A stretch of DNA of 64,000 nucleotides from Coriobacteriaceae bacterium (lineage in GTDB: Bacteria; Actinomycetota; Coriobacteriia; Coriobacteriales; Coriobacteriaceae). The notes under the pieces were generated by a model. That model had not been told where the DNA came from. It searched no databases and was given only the letters and a program-made list of their open reading frames with translations. Position numbers and translations under genes: made by a program. Shown here in pieces: positions 45,099-53,677 of this stretch. Position 1 is the first letter of the stretch. Every line of letters starts with the position of its first letter. The stretch covers positions 56,619-120,618 of the forward strand of contig CABIWB010000003.1 in the NCBI GenBank assembly GCA_902362275.1. Reading direction: 5' to 3'.

Positions 45099-45183
45099 CA
45101 GTTGCGGTGGAATAGTTCCTGCTTGGCCCCTATTCTGCCGCAAACAGGAACTATTCCACCGCAAGTTATAAAAGGGGCATCAG
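45099..45183. repeat. 85-bp hairpin repeat, copy B
   Basis: Perfect 20-bp inverted repeat (45102-45121 with 45145-45164), 23-base loop, then AGTTATAAAAGGGGCATCAG. The last three bases overlap the aldo/keto reductase stop codon. With copy A it brackets the Gfo/Idh gene. Confidence 0.88.
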
Positions 45184-46367
45184 GAGCGCGTTTTGCAAAA
45201 GGCTTTAAGCGCGGCCGTTACGGGACCAGGCTGGAAACGTCGGCGCACATCGTCGAGACGCTCGGGAATATCAATGTGCTGCGGGCAGTGACGTGCGCAT
45301 TTGCCGCACTTGACGCAATTGCTCACCAGCTTGGGCTCGTTCGTCCGCACCGCGCTCGCCGTAAAGTATTGAGACAGCCCCGTAAACCAACTATGCGCGT
45401 AGCTCGCGTTGTAGGCGCCAAAGCAACCGGGAATATTGATGCCCTTGGGGCACGGCATGCAGTAGCCGCACCCCGTACAGGGCACGCGATTCGATTTCTC
45501 AAACTCTCCCAGCACACGTGCGATGGTATCGAGCTGCTCTGTCGTCATCGAATCCGGCAGTGCGCGATCCGCCAATGCCGCGTTCTCGTCCACCTGCGCA
45601 GTATCGGTCATGCCCGAAAGCAGCATCGTGACTTGAGGATGGTTCCACACCCACGAAAGGCCCCAAGCAGCCGGCGTCTTCAGGTACGGATCGCGTACGT
45701 CATCGAGCACGGCGCGGGCCCGCGGAGGCAGCTTGCCCGCCAGGCGTCCACCCAAAAGCGGTTCCATCACAAACACCGCGAGCCCGCGCTCCGCAGCCGC
45801 CATGAGCCCCGCCGTTCCCGCTTGGTAGCGCTCTCCGGCATAGTTGTACTGGATCTGGCAAAAATCCCAGTCATACGCGTCAAGCATCATGAGGAAATCC
45901 GCCGCACCGCCGTGGTACGAAAAACCTATCTGGCGAATACGCCCCGCAGCCTTTTGGTGCGCAATCCAGTCCTCGATACCCAAAGCTGCCACGCGCTCCC
46001 ACTGCGCGGGCGAGGTGATGTTGTGCATGAGGTAGTAGTCGATATGGTCAGTCCGCAAACGGCGCAGCTGCTCGTCAAAAAAGCGGTCGAAATCCTCCGC
46101 ACATTTGCACGAAGCGTGCGGCAACTTGGTCGCGAGCAAAATCTGGTCGCGCAGACCCAGGCGCTCAAGCGAAGCTCCCACACAAGCTTCGTTACCGGGG
46201 TAGAGATAGGCCGTGTCCAGATAGGTTATCCCTTGCTCCACCGCACGGGAAATGATGGCATCGGCCGTCTTCGCATCGGGATGTCCCGGCGCACCGGGAA
46301 ACCTCATGCAGCCCAGACCCAGAGCGGATATTCGGTTACCACTTTTGGGGTCAACACGGTATTGCAC
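45180..46367 (-). CDS. Aldo/keto reductase with C-terminal 4Fe-4S domain
   Basis: 395 residues. AKR TIM barrel with DTAYLYPGNE, LATKLPH (catalytic Lys) and LMHNITS, followed by a bacterial ferredoxin-like tail: CTGCGYCMPCPKGINIP and CVKCGKCARHCPQHIDIP, giving two cluster sites. This is the predicted aldo/keto reductase of the CPBP oxidoreductase type found in anaerobes; substrate unknown. GTG 46367 with GGGAGGGG upstream is preferred; ATG 46385 is an alternative. Confidence 0.87.
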   Translation of the reverse strand: MQYRVDPKSGNRISALGLGCMRFPGAPGHPDAKTADAIISRAVEQGITYLDTAYLYPGNEACVGASLERLGLRDQILLATKLPHASCKCAEDFDRFFDEQLRRLRTDHIDYYLMHNITSPAQWERVAALGIEDWIAHQKAAGRIRQIGFSYHGGAADFLMMLDAYDWDFCQIQYNYAGERYQAGTAGLMAAAERGLAVFVMEPLLGGRLAGKLPPRARAVLDDVRDPYLKTPAAWGLSWVWNHPQVTMLLSGMTDTAQVDENAALADRALPDSMTTEQLDTIARVLGEFEKSNRVPCTGCGYCMPCPKGINIPGCFGAYNASYAHSWFTGLSQYFTASAVRTNEPKLVSNCVKCGKCARHCPQHIDIPERLDDVRRRFQPGPVTAALKAFCKTRS

Positions 46368-46530
46368 GGCCCCTCCCTTCGCCATCAGCGCCCCGGCAAG
46401 GCGAAACACAATGGTCACGCAGCCGAAACATCGTGGAATCGCAATCGAGAATGTATCGTAACGTAGCAGAAATCGAGCCGTCACGACACCGCTTTAACAT
46501 CAGCAAAAAGCCCGATGAAAGGAAGCGACC

Positions 46531-46725
46531 GTAACCACGCGCGAGGACGCCTACCCCTACCCCGGCGAGCAGTACATCCTCTCGGTCGACCGCTATCAGA
46601 TCGAGGTCATGGACCATCTGGACGAGCTTCCCGCCACAGGCGCCGTCATCTTCTGCACCTTCCCCAAGGTGCGCGATGGCGTTGGATATCCCGCACGCGT
46701 TTTCGCGGTCTGCCCCGCAGCGTAA
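46531..46725 (+). pseudogene. C-terminal fragment of a cyclase-family (kynurenine formamidase-like) gene
   Basis: A 64-codon frame, VTTREDAYPYPGEQYIL...AVIFCTFPKVRDGVGYPARVFAVCP, matches the C-terminal end of cyclase-family metal-dependent hydrolases. AAAGGAAG lies upstream, but the codon at the start position is GTA, not GTG, and an in-frame stop lies just before it, so no normal start exists. The gene is either truncated or begins at an internal ATG (46606). Low-level translation is possible. Confidence 0.5.
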
Positions 46726-46797
46726 GCTCCACGCGTCCATTCATTTAAAAATCGCCACCCTGCATGCACAAGGTGCGCTGGCGGCATACAATCCATC

Positions 46798-46824
46798 AGG
46801 CGCCCCTTACGCGGGCACCTTTTA
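46798..46824 (+). terminator. Terminator after the cyclase fragment
   Basis: AGGCGCCC / GGGCACCT stem with one mismatch, followed by TTTTAT. Confidence 0.6.
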
Positions 46825-46842
46825 TATGGGGAGATAATTCAC

Positions 46843-47757
46843 ATGCAGATCAACAAGGTCACCTTTATCGGCAAGGGCGGCGTCGGGCTACTCTACGGCA
46901 GTATGATCGCCCAGGCACTCGGTAACGACGCCGTCGAATACGTTATGGATGACGCCCGTTTTGAGCGTCACGCGGGCGATGCGCTCACCGTCAATGGCAA
47001 GCCCTGTGCGCTCAAGTCCGTCCGCGCCAGCGAGGCAACGCCCGCCGATCTGGTCATTCTCACGGTCAAGACGACTGGACTCAACCAAGCACTCAAGACT
47101 ATGGGGCGCGTCGTGGGACCCAATACGCTCATCGCCTCGCTGTGTAACGGCATTACGAGCGAGCAGAAGATTGCCGAGCGCTTTGGCTGGGAGCATACCG
47201 TTCTTGGTATTTGCCAGGGCATGGACGCCGTGTTCCTCAACGGAGAGCTCACCTTTACCAATGCGGGCGAAATCCGCTTTGGCGCGGCGGCCGGCACTGA
47301 GCTCGCAACCGTCACCGCCATCGACGAGCTCTACACGCGCTGCGGCATCGCCCATACCGTCGAGAGCGACGTTACGCACCGCATGTGGGCCAAACTCATG
47401 CTCAACGACGGCATCAACCAGACGTGCATGGCCTACGGCGGGACCTACGGAAGCGCCACGGAGCCGGGCTCCGAGCAGCGTCGCTGCTTTGTTTCTGCCA
47501 TGCGCGAAACGCTTGCGGTCGCCAACGCCGAGGGCATTGAGCTGACCGAGGCAGACCTGACGCAGATGGTGCACCTCATCGAGGGAATCGACCCCGCCGG
47601 TATGCCCTCAATGGCGCAGGACCGCATCGCACAACGAAAAACCGAAGTCGAGGAGTTCGCGGGCACCATTTGCCGCCTGGCCGTCAAACACGATATCCAA
47701 GTGCCGCAAAACGATTGGCTCTATCAGCGCATCCGCGATATCGAGAAAAGCTGGTAG
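46843..47757 (+). CDS. Ketopantoate reductase-family protein (ApbA/PanE-like)
   Basis: 304 residues. NAD(P)-binding loop VTFIGKGGVGLLYGS, then VKTTGLNQAL, TLIASLCNGITSEQKIAERFG, and the C-terminal helical domain with WAKLMLNDGINQTCMAYGG. The core ketopantoate reductase layout (Asn-Gly-x-x, Lys, Asn) is kept, but in-operon pantothenate genes are missing, so it may reduce another 2-keto acid. GGGGAGATAATTCAC precedes the ATG. Confidence 0.83.
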   Translation: MQINKVTFIGKGGVGLLYGSMIAQALGNDAVEYVMDDARFERHAGDALTVNGKPCALKSVRASEATPADLVILTVKTTGLNQALKTMGRVVGPNTLIASLCNGITSEQKIAERFGWEHTVLGICQGMDAVFLNGELTFTNAGEIRFGAAAGTELATVTAIDELYTRCGIAHTVESDVTHRMWAKLMLNDGINQTCMAYGGTYGSATEPGSEQRRCFVSAMRETLAVANAEGIELTEADLTQMVHLIEGIDPAGMPSMAQDRIAQRKTEVEEFAGTICRLAVKHDIQVPQNDWLYQRIRDIEKSW

Positions 47758-47764
47758 CGTCCGG

Positions 47765-47916
47765 CTCACCACGTCAACAGGCTCAACAGCAAAGCCGCCA
47801 CAAGGAGCACTCCCCTTACGGCGGCTTTCATCTTCATCTACTCACCACGTCAACAGGCTCAACAGCAAAGCCGCCACAAGGAGCACTCCCCTTACGGCGG
47901 CTTTCATCTTCATCTA
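47765..47916. repeat. Perfect 76-bp tandem duplication containing a terminator hairpin
   Basis: Units 47765-47840 and 47841-47916 are identical. Each contains AAAGCCGCC ... GGCGGCTTT, so the region after the reductase gene has two identical intrinsic terminators. Recent duplication is implied by the perfect identity. Confidence 0.93.
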
Positions 47917-47941
47917 TAACCAGTAGTCGATGTCCCGACGG

Positions 47942-48148
47942 TTAGAGCTGCGACTCCGACGCCTGGTCCTCATCGTCGCGACAAAGGACTACACCCGCAC
48001 TTCCCAGCAGTGCGGCCGCGATCAACGCACTGACCACGATAGAGGCAGCCCCACAAGACCCCTGCATGCCCACAACGAGCGCGGCCGTAGGACCAAGGCA
48101 GCCAAGCACCAATGCGACGGCGGCAATAGCAATATCTCGAGCGTTCAC
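47942..48148 (-). CDS. Small two-helix membrane protein
   Basis: 68 residues from GTG 48148. Two hydrophobic stretches (IAIAAVALVLGCLGPTAALVVG and ASIVVSALIAAALLGSAGVVL) and a short acidic end. GGAGG lies 10 bases upstream. No family recognised. It lies next to the duplicated terminator, with no operon partner. Confidence 0.6.
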   Translation of the reverse strand: MNARDIAIAAVALVLGCLGPTAALVVGMQGSCGAASIVVSALIAAALLGSAGVVLCRDDEDQASESQL

Positions 48149-48263
48149 AAGACCACTTCCTCCACGAGAAAGACCTTATTTCTCATGAACTAGTGTGCCC
48201 CGCGCCCATATGCGCGGCGTACTGCCACGGTAAGCGCTCTGTTAACTCAAACGCATACATAGA

Positions 48264-48307
48264 ACGGGCGTCCTTACGTTGCCCTAAAGCTCGGTAAAGA
48301 CGCCCGT
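48264..48307 (-). terminator. Possible terminator of the secreted-protein gene
   Basis: ACGGGCGTC / GACGCCCGT, 9-bp stem with a long loop, 28 bases past the gene's stop on the minus strand; the T run is weak. Confidence 0.4.
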
Positions 48308-48334
48308 CCGTCAAATATCCGTGATGCAGAAAAA

Positions 48335-49111
48335 TTACCAGCCAGTGTAGTAATCGGTGGTTCCGGCAGCGCAGCCGGAGTCATAGACCTTGCACTCGCC
48401 CTTGGACCCGGTAAACATGGAGCCCTGGGCCTTATCGCCCGCGGCAACGACGTAGTAGCCATCGGAATCGCGCCAAAAGCCCTCGGCGTCCTGCGTCCAT
48501 TCGCCCGTGCGGTGGTGATACAACACGTTGCTGCTGTAATAAGTCTCGCGGCGGCCGTTATAGTTATTGACGCCGCTCGAGCGCGTCAGGCCCGAGCCGT
48601 TCGCGTAATACGCAGCAGACGCGTAAGACGAGCCGGAGCCGGCGTTGTAATACGAAGCCTGAACGGCCTCAGCGGCCTCGGCTTCGGCTGCGGCAGCCTC
48701 GAGCGCCTCGCGCTTGGCATCCTCTAGCGTAGAGCGAAGCTCGTCGAGCTCGGTCGACTTGGCGTCGACCTCCCCCATCGTCAACAGGCTACTCGCGCCG
48801 TCGATGCAGCCCTGCAACACAGCGCGCTCGTCATCGGTAGCATAGTCGCCATACATATTCATAATGATCTGAGCGCGCATCTCCAGGGAATCGCGCTTCG
48901 CCCCCATCGAGGCGTTCCACTCCTGCATAGAGCCGTAACCGTCACCGCGGTAGTCGACGGGCTGCACCAGCGTCGCCTCGGACGGCGTAGAGCCGACCGT
49001 ATCGGATAGTGTTGCCGCGTGGGCATCAGTTGCGCCGACGCCCGCCAAAAGTGCCACGGTCAGAGCGGCGGAAAGGGCGGCGGCTTTCGGTTTTCGTGAA
49101 TCGATCCTCAT
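48335..49111 (-). CDS. Secreted protein with C-terminal Tyr-rich domain, unknown function
   Basis: 258 residues. Sec signal (ALSAALTVALLAGVGATDAHA), a predicted coiled coil with Glu/Ala-rich helices (STELDELRSTLEDAKREALEAAAAEAEAAEAV), then a tyrosine/serine-rich region and an end with WTQDAEGFWRDSDGYYVVA and KVYDSGCAAGTTDYYTGW. The two C-terminal cysteines may form a disulfide. Not recognised as an enzyme; it could bind peptidoglycan or act as an export-linked spacer. ATG 49111 has GGAGG 12 bases upstream; the frame runs further. Confidence 0.72.
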   Translation of the reverse strand: MRIDSRKPKAAALSAALTVALLAGVGATDAHAATLSDTVGSTPSEATLVQPVDYRGDGYGSMQEWNASMGAKRDSLEMRAQIIMNMYGDYATDDERAVLQGCIDGASSLLTMGEVDAKSTELDELRSTLEDAKREALEAAAAEAEAAEAVQASYYNAGSGSSYASAAYYANGSGLTRSSGVNNYNGRRETYYSSNVLYHHRTGEWTQDAEGFWRDSDGYYVVAAGDKAQGSMFTGSKGECKVYDSGCAAGTTDYYTGW

Positions 49112-49326
49112 GTAGCTGGAAACCTCCGTAGTGTGTTTTTGCTGCGTTTGGGCTGCGTGTGATTCGATCGCGCTGCATAGTACCCCGAGCAAATCGCGAC
49201 CTGCGGTTTTACTCAAAAGGCGCACGTCAATTGCGTAAAACTCACATCCTCTCAACAGGAGTTTTCCACAACTCAAATGCATAAATCGTGTCAAAAACCC
49301 TGTTTTTGCACCCTCTCTATGCAAAA

Positions 49327-49363
49327 AAGGCGCCTGTGCAACCATTGTTCGCACAGGCGCCTT
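49327..49363 (-). terminator. Terminator of metY
   Basis: Perfect 13-bp stem AAGGCGCCTGTGC / GCACAGGCGCCTT, then TTTTTT on the minus strand. Confidence 0.88.
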
Positions 49364-49423
49364 GAGCAGGCATTTTATGCAGTTATACCTATCGAGTCGC
49401 AAGGGGTCCTTGCACAAGTCGCC

Positions 49424-50734
49424 TTACTCGTCCAGCGCGGCGAAGGCCTGCTTCAGATCCCAAATGATATCCTCGGCGTTCTCGGTACCGATGGAAAGAC
49501 GGATCGTGGAGGGCGTGATGTTCTGCTCGGCGAGCTCCTCGGCAGAGAGCTGGGAGTGCGTGGTGGTAGCCGGGTGCACGACGAGCGACTTGACGTCGGC
49601 CACGTTGGCGAGCAGCGAGAACACCTGCAGATGATCGATGAACTTCCAAGCTGCCTCCTGGCCACCCTTAATCTCAAAGGTAAAGATCGAGGCACCGCCG
49701 TTGGGGAAGTACTTCTGATAGAGCTCGTGATCGGGGTGCTCAGGCAGGCTCGGGTGGTTCACCTTGGCGACGTGGCTGTCACCGGTCAGGAACTCAACGA
49801 CCTTCTTGGTGTTCTCGACATGACGGTCAACGCGCAGCGACAGAGTCTCGGTGCCCTGGAGCAGGACCCAGGCGTTGAACGGGCTGATGCAGGCGCCCTC
49901 GTCACGCAGCAGGATAGCGCGGACATAGGTTGCGAAGGCAGCGGGACCGGCAACCTCGGCAAACGAAACACCGTGGTAGGAGGGGTTGGGCTCAGCGATC
50001 TGGGCGTACTTTCCGCTCGCCTTCCAATCGAAGTTACCGCCGTCGACGATCACACCGCCCAGCGAGGTGCCGTGGCCGCCGATGAACTTGGTTGCAGAGT
50101 GGACGACGATGTTGGCACCATGCTCCAGCGGACGGAACAGATACGGGGTGCCGAAGGTGTTGTCGACGACAACCGGCAGACCGTGCTTCTTGGCGACCTC
50201 GGAGGTGGCGTCAATGTTGGGGATGTCGGAGTTGGGGTTGCCGAGCGTCTCAAGGTAAATGACCGTGGTGTTGTCCTTGATGGCACCCTCGACCTCTTCC
50301 AGGTTATGGGCATCGACAAACGTGGTCTCGACACCAAACTGGGAGAGCGTATGCTCCAGCAGGTTGTAGGAACCACCGTAGATGGTCTTCTGAGCCACCA
50401 CGTGGTCACCGGCCTGGGCAAGAGCCTGCAGGGTATAGGTGATAGCAGCAGCACCGGAGGCGACGGCAAGACCTGCCACGCCACCCTCGAGTGCGGCGAT
50501 ACGGTCCTCGAAGACGCCCTGGGTGGAGTTGGTCAGACGGCCGTAGATGTTACCGGCGTCGGCAAGACCAAAGCGGTCGGCGGCGTGCTGGGAGTTGCGG
50601 AACACATAGCTCGTGGTCTGGTAGATAGGCACGGCACGAGAGTCGGATGCAGGATCGGCGCTCTCCTGGCCAACGTGCAGCTGCAGGGTATCGAAACCAA
50701 AGGTGTGCTCGGGGTTGTTGATGAACTGGCTCAT
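49424..50734 (-). CDS. metY: O-acetylhomoserine aminocarboxypropyltransferase / sulfhydrylase
   Basis: 436 residues. PLP-dependent Cys/Met-metabolism enzyme that makes homocysteine from O-acetylhomoserine and sulfide. Conserved features: NIYGRLTNSTQGVFEDRIAALEGG, GGSYNLLEHTLSQFGVETTFVD, the PLP lysine in VVHSATKFIGGHGTSLGGV, and STIRLSIGTENAEDI at the end. Opposite the LysR gene across a 273-base leader that carries a cysteine-containing small ORF. Confidence 0.95.
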   Translation of the reverse strand: MSQFINNPEHTFGFDTLQLHVGQESADPASDSRAVPIYQTTSYVFRNSQHAADRFGLADAGNIYGRLTNSTQGVFEDRIAALEGGVAGLAVASGAAAITYTLQALAQAGDHVVAQKTIYGGSYNLLEHTLSQFGVETTFVDAHNLEEVEGAIKDNTTVIYLETLGNPNSDIPNIDATSEVAKKHGLPVVVDNTFGTPYLFRPLEHGANIVVHSATKFIGGHGTSLGGVIVDGGNFDWKASGKYAQIAEPNPSYHGVSFAEVAGPAAFATYVRAILLRDEGACISPFNAWVLLQGTETLSLRVDRHVENTKKVVEFLTGDSHVAKVNHPSLPEHPDHELYQKYFPNGGASIFTFEIKGGQEAAWKFIDHLQVFSLLANVADVKSLVVHPATTTHSQLSAEELAEQNITPSTIRLSIGTENAEDIIWDLKQAFAALDE

Positions 50735-50788
50735 GATAATCTCCTTGATCGGACGAAAGTAAATAAAAAGAGAGAAGTAAGTCGCTGT

Positions 50789-50820
50789 CTCCTGATCACG
50801 CCGACGGGCGCAAACAGGAG
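50789..50820 (-). promoter_or_regulatory. Hairpin overlapping the metY leader ORF stop
   Basis: Two-part stem: CTCCTG / CAGGAG (50789-50794 with 50815-50820) and CGCC / GGCG around a 4-base loop. It covers the stop codon of the leader ORF, so ribosome position could affect folding. A T-rich run (CTCTCTTTTTATTT) follows about 20 bases later on the minus strand. Confidence 0.5.
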
Positions 50821-50849
50821 CCCGGCATTCGTCTTGGTAAGCAATTCAT
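50796..50849 (-). CDS. Leader ORF upstream of metY
   Basis: 17 codons, MNCLPRRMPGSCLRPSA, with AAAGGAGG about 8 bases before its ATG. It has two cysteine codons and several Arg codons and ends in a hairpin, about 60 bases before the metY start. Possible cysteine- or ribosome-mediated attenuation of metY. No sequence resembling a SAM-I box was seen. Confidence 0.5.
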   Translation of the reverse strand: MNCLPRRMPGSCLRPSA

Positions 50850-50961
50850 ATGCGGGCCTCCTTTCGCATCCCGGTTCCGTGGTCGGCTTAATTACCTACC
50901 GCCTTTGTGTGTTTTGAATAGTACGAGCATCGTCTCCTCGGGTCAATCACTTAAAAGCGCT

Positions 50962-50976
50962 AACCTGTTATCGGTT
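50962..50976. promoter_or_regulatory. LysR-type operator candidate
   Basis: Dyad AACC-N7-GGTT (AACCTGTTATCGGTT) lies about 30 bases before the LysR start and within the divergent metY promoter region, a normal T-N11-A-type position. Confidence 0.45.
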
Positions 50977-51007
50977 TTGTAGATAGCACTCGAAAGGATG
51001 GGCGCCG

Positions 51008-51910
51008 ATGACCCTCCAGCAGCTTCGCTTTTTGATCGCCGTGGCAGAGTCCGGATCGATCAACGCCGCAGCCCAGCGCCTCTATACGGCACAGTCCAAT
51101 ATCTCCAATGCCGTCAAAAGCCTGGAGCAGGAGCTTCATATCGAAATCTTTACGCGCTCTAGCCGCGGCGTTGCACTCACCAACGACGGCACCGAGCTTT
51201 TGGGTTATGCACGCCAGGTCGTAGAGCAGGCCGACATGCTCGAAGCCCGCTACGAGGACGGCGGCACACCTCAGGCCCGCCTCGCCATCTCGGCCCAACA
51301 CTACGCGTTTTCGGTCGAGGCCTTTGTCAACGTCGTCGAGCGCTGCCGCGACAGTAAGTTCGAGTTCATCATGCGCGAAACCACCACCTCGCAGATCATC
51401 GACGACGTCCGCGCATTTCGCAGCGATATCGGCATTCTGTATCTAGATAACTTTAACGCCCGCGTTCTGCAGAAGGCCTTCGCCGATGCCCGCGCAAGCT
51501 TCCATCCCCTCTTCGACGCGACGGTCCACGTCTTCGTTAGTGAGCGCCACCCGCTCGCACGCCGCCCCCAGCTGTCCCTTGCCGACCTCACACCCTATAC
51601 GCGCTACAGCTTTGAGCAGGGAACCTCAAACTCCTTCTATTACGCCGAGGAACCTTTTAGTTATATCCCCTGCGACCGCAACATACGAATCTCGGACCGC
51701 GGGACGCTCACTAACTTACTTATCACGTCGAACGGTTACACCTTGTCGACCGGTGTCCTCTCCAATGAAATGCAATGGGGTATGGCATCGATCCCGCTGG
51801 CAGACGCCCCGACGATGCACGTAGGCTATATCATGCACGACGAGCGCAAGCCCTCTCCCCTCTTGCAGCAATACCTCGACGAGCTTAACCGCATCATCCA
51901 TGCCAACTAA
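51008..51910 (+). CDS. LysR-family transcriptional regulator
   Basis: 300 residues. N-terminal HTH (LQQLRFLIAVAESGSINAAAQRLYTAQSNISNAVKSLEQELHIEIFTRSSRGVALTNDG) and a substrate-binding domain with unusual length for CysB/MetR type. Divergent from metY, so control of sulfur assimilation is the simplest role. Effector could be O-acetylserine or homocysteine; not visible. Confidence 0.9.
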   Translation: MTLQQLRFLIAVAESGSINAAAQRLYTAQSNISNAVKSLEQELHIEIFTRSSRGVALTNDGTELLGYARQVVEQADMLEARYEDGGTPQARLAISAQHYAFSVEAFVNVVERCRDSKFEFIMRETTTSQIIDDVRAFRSDIGILYLDNFNARVLQKAFADARASFHPLFDATVHVFVSERHPLARRPQLSLADLTPYTRYSFEQGTSNSFYYAEEPFSYIPCDRNIRISDRGTLTNLLITSNGYTLSTGVLSNEMQWGMASIPLADAPTMHVGYIMHDERKPSPLLQQYLDELNRIIHAN

Positions 51911-52009
51911 CTGTCGGAAGACGGGGCAGAAATCGTAGATAGCTAGCCCCCGGCGGGCATGGCGCTACAATGGTCACCCACACGAAACGTACCCAACGAA
52001 AGGAACCAT

Positions 52010-52495
52010 GTGAAGGTCATCATCTATACCGACGGCTCGGCTCGATCTAATCCGGGACGCGGCGGCTACGGCGCCGTGCTCAAATACACCAACCCCGCCG
52101 GCAAGACCTTCACCTCCGAGCTTTCGCGTGGCTACGCCAAGACCACCAACAACCGCATGGAGCTCATGGCGGTCATCGTGGCGCTCGAGGCACTCAACCG
52201 CCCCTGCGAGGTCGAGGTCCATTCCGATTCGCAATACGTCGTCAACGCCTTCAACAAACACTGGATCGACGGCTGGAAAAAGCGCGGCTGGAAGACCGCC
52301 AACAAGCAGCCTGTCAAGAACCGCGATCTGTGGGAGCGCCTGCTTGCCGCAAAGAGCAAGCACAAAGTGGAGTTCATCTGGGTTAAGGGCCACGCCGGCC
52401 ATGAGCTCAACGAGCGCTGCGACGAGCTTGCCACCACAGCGGCCGACGGGGCCAACCTCGATATCGACACCGGTTTTAACGAGAGCGACCTGTAA
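52010..52495 (+). CDS. rnhA: Ribonuclease HI
   Basis: 161 residues. Catalytic residues in [46 protein letters not shown] and [15 protein letters not shown] (D-E-D-D). Removes RNA from RNA-DNA hybrids. GTG start at 52010 with AAAGGAACC upstream. Confidence 0.93.
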   Translation: MKVIIYTDGSARSNPGRGGYGAVLKYTNPAGKTFTSELSRGYAKTTNNRMELMAVIVALEALNRPCEVEVHSDSQYVVNAFNKHWIDGWKKRGWKTANKQPVKNRDLWERLLAAKSKHKVEFIWVKGHAGHELNERCDELATTAADGANLDIDTGFNESDL

Positions 52496-52568
52496 CGGCG
52501 TTTTCACACGCTTTTGTGTCCTCCCGCGCTACACTCGTCCTGTAGGCCAAACGACGCAAGGGGGACAC

Positions 52569-53675
52569 ATGCTGCGCATCGCAACCATCGGCACATCCAT
52601 GATCACCGACGACTTTATCCAAGTCGTCAATGCCAACGACCAGGCTACATTCGTAGGCACGCTCTCGCGCGATGCAGATCGCGGCGCCGCCTTCACCGCT
52701 AAGCACGGTGGCGAGCGTAACTTCACCGCGCTTGACGAGCTTGCATCCGCCAACGACGTCGACGCCGTCTACATCGGCAGCCCCAATGCGCTCCACTACG
52801 AGCAAGCGCTCGCCTGTATCGCCGGTGGCAAGCACGTCATCGTCGAGAAGCCCTTCTGCGCCACCGAAGCGCAGGCGCTGGAAGTCTTCCGCGCTGCCGA
52901 GGCAGCAGGTGTCGTGGCCCTCGAGGCCATGCGTCCCCTCCACGACCCCGCCTTCCACGCCATCGAGGACGCCCTGGGCGAGATCGCCCCCATCCGCCGC
53001 GCCTCATTGCGCTTTGGCAAATATTCCTCGCGCTACAACGAGATTCTCGCGGGACGCGCCACCAATATCTTCGACTGCAATATGGCATCGGGTTCCCTCA
53101 TGGACATTGGCATCTACACCGTCGAGCCCATGGTCGAGATTTTTGGCATGCCCTCCGGCCTTACGAGCATGACTACTCTGCTCGACCCCACCACGCGACA
53201 GCTCACGCACGGCCCCATCGACGGCTGCGGATCCATCCTCGCCAGTTACGGCGGAGGCCGTATCTCCGTCGAGCTCGCGCACTCCAAAATTACGAATGAC
53301 CTGCTGCCCTCGCAGATCGAAGGCGAGCGTGGCACTATCCAGATAGACCATCTGACCACGCCCCGCAACGTCCGCATCGACTATCGCGGCGACGTCGTAC
53401 GCGGCTCGGCGACCGAGGCACCGCGCGAACAGGGCGACAACGGCCGCGTGCTCGACCTGCCCAAATCGAGCAACACTATGGAATACGAACTCACAGACTT
53501 TATCACCGCCATAGGCGGCATCGATAACGTTAAGGAAGAGATTTGGGAGACCCCGGCGGGACGCCACGAACTTGGCCACTACCGCGATGTCACGCTCGTC
53601 TCGCTGCGCATCATGGATGCCGTGCGCCAGCAGGCCGGCATAACCTTCCCGGCCGACGCAGGCAAGCAGGCATAG
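52569..53675 (+). CDS. Gfo/Idh/MocA-family oxidoreductase
   Basis: 368 residues. LRIATIGTSMITDDFIQ (Rossmann), VYIGSPNALHYEQALACIAGGKHVIVEKPFCA with catalytic EKP, and a C-terminal part with MDIGIYTVEPMVEIFG. Substrate unknown. GGGGGACAC precedes ATG 52569. The acylphosphatase gene starts 3 bases after its stop, so they are one transcript. Confidence 0.88.
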   Translation: MLRIATIGTSMITDDFIQVVNANDQATFVGTLSRDADRGAAFTAKHGGERNFTALDELASANDVDAVYIGSPNALHYEQALACIAGGKHVIVEKPFCATEAQALEVFRAAEAAGVVALEAMRPLHDPAFHAIEDALGEIAPIRRASLRFGKYSSRYNEILAGRATNIFDCNMASGSLMDIGIYTVEPMVEIFGMPSGLTSMTTLLDPTTRQLTHGPIDGCGSILASYGGGRISVELAHSKITNDLLPSQIEGERGTIQIDHLTTPRNVRIDYRGDVVRGSATEAPREQGDNGRVLDLPKSSNTMEYELTDFITAIGGIDNVKEEIWETPAGRHELGHYRDVTLVSLRIMDAVRQQAGITFPADAGKQA

Positions 53676-53677
53676 CG

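Noticed and set aside
47765..47916. 76-bp tandem repeat, considered as a CRISPR
   Set aside because: Only two adjacent identical units with no spacer; each is a terminator.
49277..50917. 546-codon plus-strand frame opposite metY
   Set aside because: Antisense shadow; it would also erase the metY terminator and leader.
50735..50950. SAM riboswitch upstream of metY
   Set aside because: No SAM-I, SAM-II or SAM-IV core motif could be recognised; a small ORF with a hairpin occupies the leader instead.
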